A stretch of DNA of 35,371 nt from Halomonas sp. (GTDB lineage: Bacteria > Pseudomonadota > Gammaproteobacteria > Pseudomonadales > Halomonadaceae), in assembly GCA_003552795.1 (NCBI GenBank), contig PUOM01000206.1, positions 1-35,371 on the forward strand. Reading direction: 5' to 3'. Position 1 is the stretch's first letter. Each line of letters begins with the position of its first letter. Below the pieces are notes generated by a model that did no database searches, was not told the origin of the DNA, and saw only the letters and a list, made by a program, of their open reading frames with translations. Shown in pieces: positions 1 to 7,171 of this stretch. A program made the position numbers and the translations under genes.

Positions 1-1
1 C

Positions 2-151
2 TTCTCGATCGCCCTGATCATCGGCGTGGTGGCGGGGACCTTCTCCTCCATCTACGTGGCCGCGGCCCTGCTGATCGCCGTCAAGCTGCAGCGTGTGGAC
101 CTGATGCCGCCCAAGAAGGAGGATGCCGAGGCCGAGGAGGAGCTGCCCTGA
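2..151 (+). CDS. secF: SecF C-terminal end (partial)
   Basis: Only the last 49 codons are present, entering from the left edge and ending with TGA at 149-151. The visible peptide begins with a hydrophobic helix containing the run GTFSSIYVAAALLIAV, then a short charged tail rich in Lys, Glu and Asp (PPKKEDAEAEEELP). The helix with a G-T-x-S-S-I-Y core is typical of the last transmembrane segment of SecF, which with SecD uses proton motive force to help preproteins across the SecYEG channel. SecF normally follows yajC and secD, which would lie outside the window. A terminator follows directly, so this is the end of its operon. The identification rests on a short fragment but the motif is characteristic. 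Confidence 0.8.
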   Translation, partial: FSIALIIGVVAGTFSSIYVAAALLIAVKLQRVDLMPPKKEDAEAEEELP

Positions 152-209
152 CAGCGGGAAGCTGTAAGCTGTAAGCTACTGATTAGAAAATTACTTTAAG
201 TGAAAAAGC

Positions 210-242
210 AAAACCCCACCGCTGTCAGGCGAGTGGGGTTTT
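210..242. terminator. Bidirectional rho-independent terminator between secF and suhB
   Basis: A perfect 10-bp stem, AAAACCCCAC at 210-219 pairing with GTGGGGTTTT at 233-242, with a 13-nt loop. Reading right it has a GC-rich stem and a T run for secF. Reading left it has the same architecture for suhB, which converges on it. Both arms carry the A/T tract, as expected of a shared terminator. Confidence 0.85.
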
Positions 243-271
243 CTTATGGCTTACGGCATAAAGCTTATGGC

Positions 272-1066
272 TCAGAAGTGCGGCTTGAGCTGCTGCACCA
301 GGGCCTTGTAGAGGCGCGGGCCGGCGGCCATCAGCTGCCCTTCCACCTCGACCTTGGGCTGGCCGTCCGGGGTGCCCATCAGGGCCCCGGCCTCTTTCAG
401 CAGCAGGCTGCCGACCTGCATGTCCTGCTCCTCCAGGCCCAGCACGAAGGCGGCATCGGCGCGGCCGGCGGCCAGTTCGGCCAGATCCAGCAGGCCGCTG
501 CCCGAGGCGCGCTGCACCTCGATGACCGGGCCGAGCTGCTGCACCAGGGTCAGATAGGCCGGCAGGTGGCGCGGGCGCAGCCAGGTCTCGGGCAGGCCCA
601 TGGCGATGCGCGTGCCGCCCACGGCGTGGGTCTTGGGCACGCGGATGCGCTTGCCGTTGTGCTGGGCACCGCGGCCGCGACTGACCAGGTACTCGTCGTC
701 GCTGAAGGGACAGATCACCACCGCATGCTCCGGACGGCCCTTGACCAGGCAGACCACCGACAGCGCGAAGCCGGAGGCGGCCACACCGAGGTTGGAGTAG
801 CCGTGGAAGGGTTCGATCTTCCACAGAGTGTCGGCGCCCTCCCCCTCACCGGCGCGGTGGGGGGTAAAGCGGCCGACGACGCCGTGCTGGGGGTAGCCGC
901 GGGAGAGCTGACGGACGATCAGCGCCTCGGCGTTGCGGGCGGCGTCTTCCAGCAGGCGATCGAGGTTGCTCTCTTCGTGGGCGTTCTCTATTCGCTCGCG
1001 AATGCGCAGGAACTGTTCGCCGGCGCTGCGCGCGGCGCGCAGCGCATATTGGACCATCGGATGCAT
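272..1066 (-). CDS. suhB: SuhB-like inositol monophosphatase-family protein with altered active site
   Basis: A 264-residue protein starting MHPMVQYALRAAR, very close to the start of enterobacterial SuhB (MHPML..AVRAAR), which fixes the ATG at 1066. SuhB is a magnesium-dependent inositol-1-phosphatase and also a component of the NusA/NusG rRNA antitermination complex. The fold landmarks are present (YPQH near 58-61, RGRGAQHNG, a conserved Asp in LEEQDMQVG). The metal-binding core is not: the DPLDGT motif reads EPFHGY (85-90), and the upstream EE pair that supplies a metal ligand reads RF (66-67). Loss of phosphatase activity is inferred, and an RNA-polymerase-associated role could remain. It is divergent from trmJ, as in related genomes. 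An in-frame extension continues upstream into the trmJ region and was rejected as a shadow. Confidence 0.85.
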   Translation of the reverse strand: MHPMVQYALRAARSAGEQFLRIRERIENAHEESNLDRLLEDAARNAEALIVRQLSRGYPQHGVVGRFTPHRAGEGEGADTLWKIEPFHGYSNLGVAASGFALSVVCLVKGRPEHAVVICPFSDDEYLVSRGRGAQHNGKRIRVPKTHAVGGTRIAMGLPETWLRPRHLPAYLTLVQQLGPVIEVQRASGSGLLDLAELAAGRADAAFVLGLEEQDMQVGSLLLKEAGALMGTPDGQPKVEVEGQLMAAGPRLYKALVQQLKPHF

Positions 1067-1107
1067 GATCGGGCCTTGGGGAGTCGGTGGTGTTAAAGAA
1101 CGAGGAT

Positions 1108-1140
1108 GTTCACTGAAAACCGGAAACGGTTCATTGAAAC
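1108..1140. promoter_or_regulatory. Paired TTCANTGAA palindromes in the suhB-trmJ divergent region
   Basis: GTTCACTGAAAAC at 1108-1120 and GTTCATTGAAAC at 1129-1140 form a direct repeat spaced 21 bp. Each contains the 9-bp palindrome TTCA-N-TGAA. The right copy overlaps TTGAAA (1134-1139), a candidate -35 for trmJ with TAGCAG (1156-1161) after 16 bp. The arrangement, two sites on the same DNA face between divergent genes, is typical of an operator, but the regulator is unknown. Confidence 0.4.
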
Positions 1141-1312
1141 GGTCGGCGCGAATCCTAGCAGACCCCGCCCGATTGCGCCACGCCGACCGCGCCGGGTGGC
1201 CACAACATGCTAGACTCATGCCCCCCGGGCCCACCGGCCCAGGCCCCTTTGGCCCAGCCCCCTCTGTTAGCCCCGTTTTTCGTCCCGTTTCTTCGCCCCA
1301 GGAAAGCCCACC

Positions 1313-2077
1313 ATGCTCGACCGCATCCGCATCGTTCTGATCGGCACCAGCCACCCCGGCAATATCGGCGGCGTCGCCCGCGCCATGCACAACATGGGCC
1401 TCGCCGACCTGGCCCTGGTGGCACCCCGCTGCGTGCCGGTCACCGCCGACAGCGTATCGCGGGCTTCCGGGGCCGACCACCTGGTCAATGCCGCCCGGGT
1501 GGTGGAGACTCTGGAGGAGGCGGTGGCCGACTGCACCCTGGTGGTGGGCGCCAGCGCCCGTTCGCGTACCCTGCCCTGGCCGATGATCACGCCTCGCGAG
1601 CTGGGCGTGCGGCTCCCGAAGGAGCTGGCCGGTGAGGCCGCGCGCCTTGCCCTGGTGTTCGGCCGCGAGGACAGCGGCCTGACCAACGCCGAGCTCCAGC
1701 GCTGCCATGCCCACGTGCACATCCCCACCAACCCGGACTTCAGCTCCCTGAACCTGGCCGCCGCCGTGCAGGTGCTCGCCTACGAGTGCCGCCTGGCCTG
1801 GCTGGCCGGGCAGGAGACCCCCGACGAGGAGCCCGGCCAGCCGCTCGCCACCCACGAGGAGCTGGAGCACTACTTCGCCCACCTGGAGCGCACCCTGATC
1901 GCCATCGGCTTTCACGACCCGGCCATGCCGCGCCAGCTGATGGCCCGTTTGCGTCGCTTCACCCTCAGGGCGCGCCCGGAGCGCATGGAGCTCAATATCC
2001 TGCGCGGCATCCTCTCCGAGACCGACAAGCGGGTGCCGGGTCAGGGCGACGACAAGGACCACCGCCACGGGGAATAG
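1313..2077 (+). CDS. trmJ: tRNA (cytidine/uridine-32) 2'-O-methyltransferase TrmJ
   Basis: 254 residues, the usual TrmJ length. TrmJ is a SPOUT-class, SAM-dependent enzyme that methylates the 2'-hydroxyl of nucleotide 32 in the anticodon loop of several tRNAs. The N-terminus has the SpoU-family signature RIVLIGTSHPGNIGGVARAM (residues 5-24). The trefoil-knot SAM site is seen in LVFGREDSGLTNAEL and IPTNPDFSSLNLAAAVQ, where the N-x-x-x-S-L-N-L motif is family-specific. A C-terminal helical region (about 185-240) matches the TrmJ dimerisation and tRNA-binding extension. AGGAAA at 1300-1305 serves as ribosome binding site. The gene is divergent from suhB and lies upstream of cysE and the isc genes, an order widely seen in gammaproteobacteria. 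Confidence 0.94.
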   Translation: MLDRIRIVLIGTSHPGNIGGVARAMHNMGLADLALVAPRCVPVTADSVSRASGADHLVNAARVVETLEEAVADCTLVVGASARSRTLPWPMITPRELGVRLPKELAGEAARLALVFGREDSGLTNAELQRCHAHVHIPTNPDFSSLNLAAAVQVLAYECRLAWLAGQETPDEEPGQPLATHEELEHYFAHLERTLIAIGFHDPAMPRQLMARLRRFTLRARPERMELNILRGILSETDKRVPGQGDDKDHRHGE

Positions 2078-2120
2078 CCCGTCGCTGGCCACCCTGACCG
2101 AACGGCAACAACGCCGCGCC

Positions 2121-2150
2121 TTGAAGGTCGCCGCCGGCGCCCCCAATAAT
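2121..2150 (+). promoter_or_regulatory. Promoter of cysE
   Basis: TTGAAG (2121-2126), an 18-bp spacer and AATAAT (2145-2150) make a good sigma-70 promoter about 70 bp before the cysE start. The -10 element sits in the loop of a palindrome, CCCCCA (2140-2145) pairing with TGGGGG (2150-2155), which could be an operator or could simply be a GC-rich coincidence. Confidence 0.6.
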
Positions 2151-2220
2151 GGGGGTCATCCCGGTGACCGACGGCCAAAGGCTCCGCTCTCCCCCTGCCA
2201 CTCACGCCAAGGACCGCTGC

Positions 2221-3084
2221 ATGTTTCAACGCCTGCGCGAGGACATCAACAGCGTTTTCGACCGCGACCCCGCGGCCCGCAACTTCCTGGAAGTGCTGAC
2301 CAACTACCCGGGGCTGCACGCCCTGCTGATCCACCGGCTGAGCCATCGACTGTGGCGCCTCAACCTCAAGTGGCTGGCCCGCTCCCTTTCCACCTTTTCG
2401 CGCTGGCTGACCGGCGTGGAGATCCACCCCGGCGCCACCATCGGTCGACGCTTCTTCATCGATCACGGCATGGGGGTGGTGATCGGCGAGACCGCCGAGG
2501 TCGGTGACGACGTCACCCTCTATCAGGGCGTGACCCTGGGCGGCACCAGCTGGAAGGCGGGCAAGCGCCACCCCACCCTGGAGGATGGCGTCATCGTCGG
2601 CGCCGGCGCCAAGATCCTCGGCCCCTTCAACGTGGGCGCCGGGGCCAAGATCGGCTCCAATGCCGTGGTCACCAAGGAGGTACCCGCCGGCGCCACCGTG
2701 GTGGGCATCCCCGGCAAGATCGTCAAGCGCGCCGACCCCGATGCCGCCGAGATCCTGGAGGTGGACCCCGAGCGTCGCGAGGCGATGCGCCGCAAGTTCG
2801 GCTTCGACGCCTACGGCATCAGCGAAGACATGCCTGATCCCGTGGCGCGCTCCATCCAGGCCATGCTCGACCACATGCACGCGGTGGACGAGCGTATCGA
2901 GCGCATGTGCCAGACCCTGCGCAAGGTCGATGCCAGCTACCGCGACGGCCGACTGCCTGAGCTGCGCGACGAGGACTTCGCCGATATCCTCGACGACGCC
3001 GACGCCTGCGCCATGCCCGAGAAGGCCCCAGCGCCGAAGCCTGCTCCCGGCAAGGGTAGCGACGGACGCGGGGACAATGGTTGA
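2221..3084 (+). CDS. cysE: Serine O-acetyltransferase CysE
   Basis: 287 residues from the ATG at 2221, preceded by AAGGA at 2210-2214. The enzyme transfers acetyl from acetyl-CoA to L-serine, the first committed step of cysteine synthesis in the cytoplasm. After an N-terminal helical region (1-65) comes a left-handed beta-helix made of hexapeptide repeats (about 66-160), including [36 protein letters not shown] and [20 protein letters not shown]. These hold the catalytic Asp/His pair and CoA site. The N-terminus starts [20 protein letters not shown], the shorter class found next to isc or nif genes rather than the longer enterobacterial form. A low-complexity Ala/Pro/Lys tail (about 265-287) is extra. 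Its place just before iscR suggests it feeds cysteine to IscS. Confidence 0.93.
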   Translation: MFQRLREDINSVFDRDPAARNFLEVLTNYPGLHALLIHRLSHRLWRLNLKWLARSLSTFSRWLTGVEIHPGATIGRRFFIDHGMGVVIGETAEVGDDVTLYQGVTLGGTSWKAGKRHPTLEDGVIVGAGAKILGPFNVGAGAKIGSNAVVTKEVPAGATVVGIPGKIVKRADPDAAEILEVDPERREAMRRKFGFDAYGISEDMPDPVARSIQAMLDHMHAVDERIERMCQTLRKVDASYRDGRLPELRDEDFADILDDADACAMPEKAPAPKPAPGKGSDGRGDNG

Positions 3085-3110
3085 CCGTGACACTCGGTCT
3101 TTACCATAAT
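3076..3110 (+). promoter_or_regulatory. iscR promoter with a putative IscR type 1 site
   Basis: TTGACC (3081-3086), an 18-bp spacer and CATAAT (3105-3110) form a promoter. The stretch around 3078-3098 has the arrangement GTTGACC-N5-ACTCGG, which resembles the IscR type 1 operator (YYGACT...AGTCRR half-sites) bound by holo-IscR at isc promoters. The site overlaps the cysE stop codon at 3082-3084. Autorepression by [2Fe-2S]-IscR is therefore likely, by family knowledge. Confidence 0.6.
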
Positions 3111-3181
3111 GGGCGTCCTCCCGCGCTCAGCGGGGGAGTGCCCGTTCACCGACCGCCGACCCTTTCGGCGCCGAGGTCGCC

Positions 3182-3652
3182 ATGCGCCTGACCACCAAGG
3201 GACGCTACGCCGTCACCGCCATGCTCGATCTGGCCATGCACGCCCGATCGGAACCGGTTTGCCTGGCCGACATTTCCAGGCGCCAGGAGATCTCGCTCTC
3301 CTACCTGGAACAGCTGTTCGCGCGGCTGCGCCGGGCCAAGCTGGTCGAGAGCGTGCGCGGCCCCGGCGGCGGCTATCTGCTGGCCCACGCGCCGGAGAGC
3401 ATCTCGGTGGCCCGGGTCATCGACGCGGTGGACGAGTCGGTGGATGCGACCCGCTGCGGCGGCCTCTCCGACTGCCAGCAGGGCGATACCTGCCTGACTC
3501 ACCACCTGTGGTGCGAGCTCTCCGAACAGATTCACGGCTTCCTGGAGGGCATCACCCTGGGCCAGCTCGCCGCCCGCCAGGAGGTTCAGCAGATCGCCGG
3601 ACGCCAGCGCGGTCGTCTGAACGCCAGCAACATCTTCGCCTCGGCGCCCTGA
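3182..3652 (+). CDS. iscR: Fe-S cluster-sensing transcriptional regulator IscR
   Basis: 156 residues, Rrf2 family. IscR senses cellular Fe-S status by carrying a [2Fe-2S] cluster and represses the isc genes in its holo form, while the apo form controls other promoters such as suf. The N-terminal winged helix starts [18 protein letters not shown] and contains [17 protein letters not shown] as recognition helix region, followed by the wing GPGGGYLLA. The cluster ligands are all present at the positions known from E. coli IscR: C92, C98, C104 and H107 ([18 protein letters not shown]). The sensor is therefore intact even though most of the isc machinery it usually controls is missing here. It is the first gene after its own promoter and is followed by iscS 34 bp later. 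Confidence 0.96.
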   Translation: MRLTTKGRYAVTAMLDLAMHARSEPVCLADISRRQEISLSYLEQLFARLRRAKLVESVRGPGGGYLLAHAPESISVARVIDAVDESVDATRCGGLSDCQQGDTCLTHHLWCELSEQIHGFLEGITLGQLAARQEVQQIAGRQRGRLNASNIFASAP

Positions 3653-3686
3653 GGGCGCCCCACCGAGCCCCACGACACCCGAGCCC

Positions 3687-4844
3687 ATGAGCACACCCGT
3701 CTATCTCGACTATGCCGCCACCACGCCCGTCGACCCCCGCGTCGCCGAGCTGATGGGCCGCCACCTGACCCTCGATGGCATCTTCGCCAATCCCGCCTCG
3801 CGCAGCCATATGCTGGGCTGGCAGGCCGAGCAGGCGGTGGAGAACGCTCGCCGCCAGGTGGCCGACCTGATCGGTGCGGACCCCCGCGAGATCGTCTGGA
3901 CCAGCGGCGCCACCGAGGCCAACAACCTGGCCCTGACCGGCTATCTGCGGGCCAACCGCCACCGCGGCCGCCACCTGGTAACCTCAAGCGTCGAGCACAA
4001 GGCGGTGGTGGATACCGCCAGGGCACTCGAGGCCGAGGGCTTCGACGTCAGCTGGCTCGCCCCGGACCGCGACGGGCGCGTCACCCCCGAGCAGCTTGAG
4101 CAGGCCATGCGCGAGGATACCGTGCTGGTGTCGCTGATGGCGGTGAACAACGAGCTGGGCGTGATACACGACCTGGCGGCGCTCTCCGAAGTGACCCACG
4201 CCGGTGGCGCCCTCTTCCATGTGGACGCTGCCCAGGCGGTGGGCCGTCTGGACCTCGACGTGAAGCGCCTGGGCATCGACCTGATGTCGCTCTCCGGCCA
4301 CAAGGCCTATGGCCCCAAGGGCATCGGCGCCCTCTACGTGAAACGCCATCCCGATATCCGCCTGGAGGCGCTGATCCACGGCGGCGGCCACGAGCGCGGC
4401 ATGCGCTCCGGCACTCTTGCCACCCACCAGATTGTCGGCATGGGCGAGGCCTTTGCCCTGGCCGGCGCCGAGGGCGAGGCCGATCAGGCGCACATTGCGA
4501 CGCTGCGCGACCGGCTGCTCGAGGGCCTGTCGGACCTCGGCGGCATCCACTGCAACACCGCCGTCGAGGCGTCGGTGCCCAACATCCTCAACCTGGCCTT
4601 CGAGGGCGTCGACGGCGAATCGCTGCTGATGGCGCTGCGCGACATCGCCCTCTCCACCGGCTCCGCCTGCAACTCGGCGAGCGTCGAGCCGTCCTATGTA
4701 CTGAAGGGCATCGGCGTCCCCCGGGCGCTGGCGCTGGCCTCATTGCGCTTCAGCTTCGGGCGTTTCACCACCGAGGCCGATATCGACACGGCGCTTGTCG
4801 CCCTGCGCCACGCCCTGACCGGGCTGCGCCGCCAGGCGATATGA
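3687..4844 (+). CDS. iscS: Cysteine desulfurase IscS lacking the C-terminal IscU-binding tail
   Basis: 385 residues, class V aminotransferase fold with pyridoxal phosphate. It removes sulfur from L-cysteine as an enzyme-bound persulfide and hands it to Fe-S scaffolds and tRNA thiolation partners. Key residues stand at E. coli-like positions: H104 (SSVEHKA), D180 and Q183 (HVDAAQ), K206 (SLSGHKAYGPKG) and the persulfide cysteine C328 in STGSACNSASVEPS. E. coli IscS has 404 residues. This protein ends at LTGLRRQAI, about 19 residues earlier, so the tail that docks IscU is missing, in line with the absence of iscU next to it. Active-site conservation indicates a working desulfurase, perhaps mainly for tRNA thiolation or another scaffold. 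The ATG at 3687 has a weak ribosome binding site. Confidence 0.94.
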   Translation: MSTPVYLDYAATTPVDPRVAELMGRHLTLDGIFANPASRSHMLGWQAEQAVENARRQVADLIGADPREIVWTSGATEANNLALTGYLRANRHRGRHLVTSSVEHKAVVDTARALEAEGFDVSWLAPDRDGRVTPEQLEQAMREDTVLVSLMAVNNELGVIHDLAALSEVTHAGGALFHVDAAQAVGRLDLDVKRLGIDLMSLSGHKAYGPKGIGALYVKRHPDIRLEALIHGGGHERGMRSGTLATHQIVGMGEAFALAGAEGEADQAHIATLRDRLLEGLSDLGGIHCNTAVEASVPNILNLAFEGVDGESLLMALRDIALSTGSACNSASVEPSYVLKGIGVPRALALASLRFSFGRFTTEADIDTALVALRHALTGLRRQAI

Positions 4845-4884
4845 GCCCGGCCACCGCCCTATACATCGTTCACAGGAGAGACCC

Positions 4885-5211
4885 ATGGCGCACCTGAATA
4901 TCACCACCGCCGCCGCAGACCAGATCCGCCGGGTGCTCGACGAGCGCGGGGAGGGCCTCGGCCTGCGCGTCTCGGTCAAGCCCAGCGGCTGCTCGGGCTA
5001 CAGCTACGTTCTCGACTTCGCCGACGAAGCCGCCGACGACGACACCTGCTTCGAGGAGCACGGCGTCAAGGTCTTCGTCGCCCCCGAGGCGCTGGAGATG
5101 CTCGATGGCAGCGAGGTGGACTACGTCAACGAAGGGCTCAACCGCTTCTTCCGCTTCAACAATCCCAACGTCAAGGACGAGTGCGGGGGCGGCGAGAGCT
5201 TTACGGTCTGA
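4885..5211 (+). CDS. A-type Fe-S carrier protein (IscA/ErpA-like) with a missing cysteine
   Basis: 108 residues, HesB/IscA family. Members carry an iron or Fe-S cluster to apo-proteins using three invariant cysteines: one in an SGCSG loop and a C-terminal C-G-C pair. Here C36 (PSGCSGYSY) and C100 are present, but the second member of the pair is glycine: residues 99-104 read ECGGGE where ECGCGE is expected (codon GGC at 5188-5190). An unrelated C55 is present. The final ESFTV matches the family end, so this is a substitution and not a truncation. AGGAGAG at 4874-4880 is the ribosome binding site, 40 bp after iscS. Position argues for IscA, but with the altered motif and no iscU I leave the symbol empty. 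Confidence 0.88.
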   Translation: MAHLNITTAAADQIRRVLDERGEGLGLRVSVKPSGCSGYSYVLDFADEAADDDTCFEEHGVKVFVAPEALEMLDGSEVDYVNEGLNRFFRFNNPNVKDECGGGESFTV

Positions 5212-5229
5212 GCCTTTCCGGTACGACGA

Positions 5230-5259
5230 TTGTTCAACGCCGCCCCGGAGCGGTATAAT
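5230..5259 (+). promoter_or_regulatory. Promoter of ndk
   Basis: TTGTTC (5230-5235), an 18-bp spacer and a consensus TATAAT (5254-5259). It lies in the 179-bp gap between the A-type carrier and ndk, so ndk can be transcribed independently of the isc genes. Confidence 0.7.
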
Positions 5260-5390
5260 CCGCCCCCGGCCGGCGCCCTCGGGCCGCCGCACGCGTTTCA
5301 CACGACCCACCGCACCGCCCGCGCCTCCCGCCAGGAGGCGTCCGGGCGGCGTGGCGCTATCCATCGATACCCCCTACTGGAGACTCCTGC

Positions 5391-5816
5391 ATGGCTACCC
5401 AGCGCACCCTGTCCATCATCAAGCCCGACGCCGTTGCCAAGAACGCCATCGGCGACATCATCGCCCGCTTCGAGCAGGCCGGCCTCCAGGTCGTCGCCGC
5501 CAAGATGCTGCACCTGGATGACGACAAGGCCGGCGGCTTCTACGCCGAGCACAAGGAGCGTCCCTTCTTCAAGGATCTGGTCGGCTTCATGACCTCCGGC
5601 CCGGTGGTGGTGCAGGTGCTCGAGGGCGAGGATGCCATCGCCAAGAACCGCGAGCTGATGGGCGCCACCAACCCCAAGGAAGCCGCGCCGGGCACCATCC
5701 GCGCCGACTTCGCCGAGACCATCGACGCCAACGCCGTGCACGGCTCCGACTCCCCCGAGTCCGCCGAGCGCGAGATCGCCTACTTCTTTGGTGCCGACGA
5801 GATCTGCCCGCGCTAA
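5391..5816 (+). CDS. ndk: Nucleoside diphosphate kinase
   Basis: 141 residues, the standard bacterial length. Ndk balances nucleoside triphosphate pools by moving the gamma-phosphate of ATP onto NDPs through a phosphohistidine. The sequence starts [18 protein letters not shown], the family beginning with the conserved Lys-Pro-Asp. The catalytic histidine is H117 in NAVHGSDS, and the N-R-x-L-M-G-A-T-N-P segment at 86-95 contacts the nucleotide phosphates. GGAG precedes the ATG. In pseudomonads ndk lies directly after the complete isc operon and before rlmN. Here it follows the A-type carrier with hscBA and fdx absent, so the order is kept but the middle has been lost. Confidence 0.97.
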   Translation: MATQRTLSIIKPDAVAKNAIGDIIARFEQAGLQVVAAKMLHLDDDKAGGFYAEHKERPFFKDLVGFMTSGPVVVQVLEGEDAIAKNRELMGATNPKEAAPGTIRADFAETIDANAVHGSDSPESAEREIAYFFGADEICPR

Positions 5817-5820
5817 GTAA

Positions 5821-5950
5821 ACACTGATTTATTGCTGCGCTCGATATCTTGGTCGCCGGCGGTGCTCGAAATCCTCACCTAGTACCGCATAGGCTCCGGT
5901 TTCTGCGCTCCGACGACGACCAACCTTTCTTCGCTCGCGACATAAATCAG
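5821..5950. repeat. Palindromic intergenic repeat element
   Basis: A non-coding segment of about 130 bp filling the ndk-rlmN gap. It has perfect 9-bp terminal inverted repeats, CTGATTTAT (5824-5832) and ATAAATCAG (5942-5950), and inside them TTGGTCG (5849-5855) facing CGACCAA (5917-5923). Smaller complementary blocks (CCTA...TAGG) lie at the centre, so the whole unit can fold into one long interrupted hairpin. Its first 28 bp recur at 17690-17717 with two mismatches, which shows it belongs to a dispersed family. No ORF or transposase is inside. It looks like a REP/MITE-type non-autonomous element. Confidence 0.7.
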
Positions 5951-6029
5951 CAGTTTCCTTATGGCAGCTCTACTCGGCTCAGCGGGGGCCCAAGCCCCCG
6001 CCACCTCCACCCCAGACCCGCTGACCGCC

Positions 6030-7157
6030 ATGACCGCTGATACCGCACCCCAGAAGACCAACCTGCTCGGCATGTCCCGCGAGGAGATGGAAGCCTTCTT
6101 CCTCTCCGTCGGCGAGAAGAAATTCCGTGCCGCCCAGGTGATGAAGTGGATCCACCACGAGGGCTGTGACGACTTCGCGGCCATGACCAATCTCTCCAAG
6201 GCCCTGCGCGCCAAGCTCGCCGAGGTAGCCGAGATTCGCGGCCCCGGCGTGGTCTACGAGGGCACCTCCGGCGACGGCACCCGCAAGTGGGTGCTGGAGG
6301 TCGAGGACGGCAGCTATGTGGAAACCGTGCTGATCCCCGCCGACAACGGCAAGCGCCGCACCCTGTGCGTCTCCTCCCAGGTGGGCTGCTCGCTGGACTG
6401 CAGCTTCTGCTCCACCGGCAAGCAGGGGTTTCAGCGCAACCTGACCGCCGCCGAGATCATCGGTCAGGTATGGGTCGCCCAGCGCAGCGTGGGGCCGCGC
6501 AAGGATACCGCCAACCGCCCGGTCACCAACGTGGTGATGATGGGCATGGGCGAACCGCTGATGAACTACGACAACGTCGTGCCGGCCATGAAGCTGATGC
6601 TCGACGACAACGGCTACGGCCTCTCCAAGCGCCGCGTCACCCTCTCCACCTCCGGGGTGGTGCCGATGCTCGACAGGCTCGGCGACGAGCTCGACGTGAG
6701 CCTGGCCATCTCGCTGCACGCCGCCAACGACGAGCTGCGCACCGAGCTGGTGCCGCTCAATCGCAAGTACAACATCCGCGCCCTGCTGGACGCCTGCCAC
6801 CGCTACCTGGCCAAGTGCGACGACACCCGCATGGTCACCATCGAGTACACGGTGATCAAGGACGTCAACGACCAGCAGGAGCACGCCCGCCAGCTCGCCG
6901 AGCTGCTCCGGGAGCTGCCCTGCAAGATCAACCTGATCCCCTTCAACCCCTTCCCCCACTCCGGCTACGAGAAGCCCTCCCGCAACCAGGTGGTGCGCTT
7001 CCAGCAGTGGCTCTACGAGCTGGGCTACACGGCGCCGATCCGCACCACGCGAGGCGACGATATCGATGCCGCCTGCGGCCAGCTGGTGGGACGGGTCAAG
7101 GATCGCACCAAGCGTCACGAACGTTACATCCAGTCGATCCAGATCGATGCCGACTGA
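6030..7157 (+). CDS. rlmN: Dual-specificity rRNA/tRNA adenine-C2 methyltransferase RlmN
   Basis: 375 residues from the ATG at 6030. RlmN is a radical SAM enzyme that methylates carbon 2 of A2503 in 23S rRNA and of A37 in some tRNAs. The radical SAM cluster motif CxxxCxxC is at C120, C124, C127 ([16 protein letters not shown]), the catalytic cysteine accepting the methylene is C349 ([10 protein letters not shown]), and [16 protein letters not shown] is the usual SAM-binding stretch. The N-terminal accessory domain (about 10-80) is complete. An in-frame ATG at 5961 would add 23 residues of low-complexity sequence immediately next to the palindromic repeat. Neither start has a clear Shine-Dalgarno site, and I prefer 6030 because it gives an N-terminus close in length to E. 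coli RlmN. The enzyme depends on Fe-S cluster supply. Confidence 0.94.
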   Translation: MTADTAPQKTNLLGMSREEMEAFFLSVGEKKFRAAQVMKWIHHEGCDDFAAMTNLSKALRAKLAEVAEIRGPGVVYEGTSGDGTRKWVLEVEDGSYVETVLIPADNGKRRTLCVSSQVGCSLDCSFCSTGKQGFQRNLTAAEIIGQVWVAQRSVGPRKDTANRPVTNVVMMGMGEPLMNYDNVVPAMKLMLDDNGYGLSKRRVTLSTSGVVPMLDRLGDELDVSLAISLHAANDELRTELVPLNRKYNIRALLDACHRYLAKCDDTRMVTIEYTVIKDVNDQQEHARQLAELLRELPCKINLIPFNPFPHSGYEKPSRNQVVRFQQWLYELGYTAPIRTTRGDDIDAACGQLVGRVKDRTKRHERYIQSIQIDAD

Positions 7158-7171
7158 GCGGGCCGGCCGCC

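Noticed and set aside
1067-2146. N-terminal extension of suhB to 624 codons
   Set aside because: The added part is antisense to trmJ and has no family similarity; the SuhB start MHPM is at 1066.
5961-6029. Alternative rlmN start at 5961
   Set aside because: It has no ribosome binding site, begins at the edge of the palindromic repeat and adds low-complexity sequence not found in E. coli RlmN. It remains possible but less likely.
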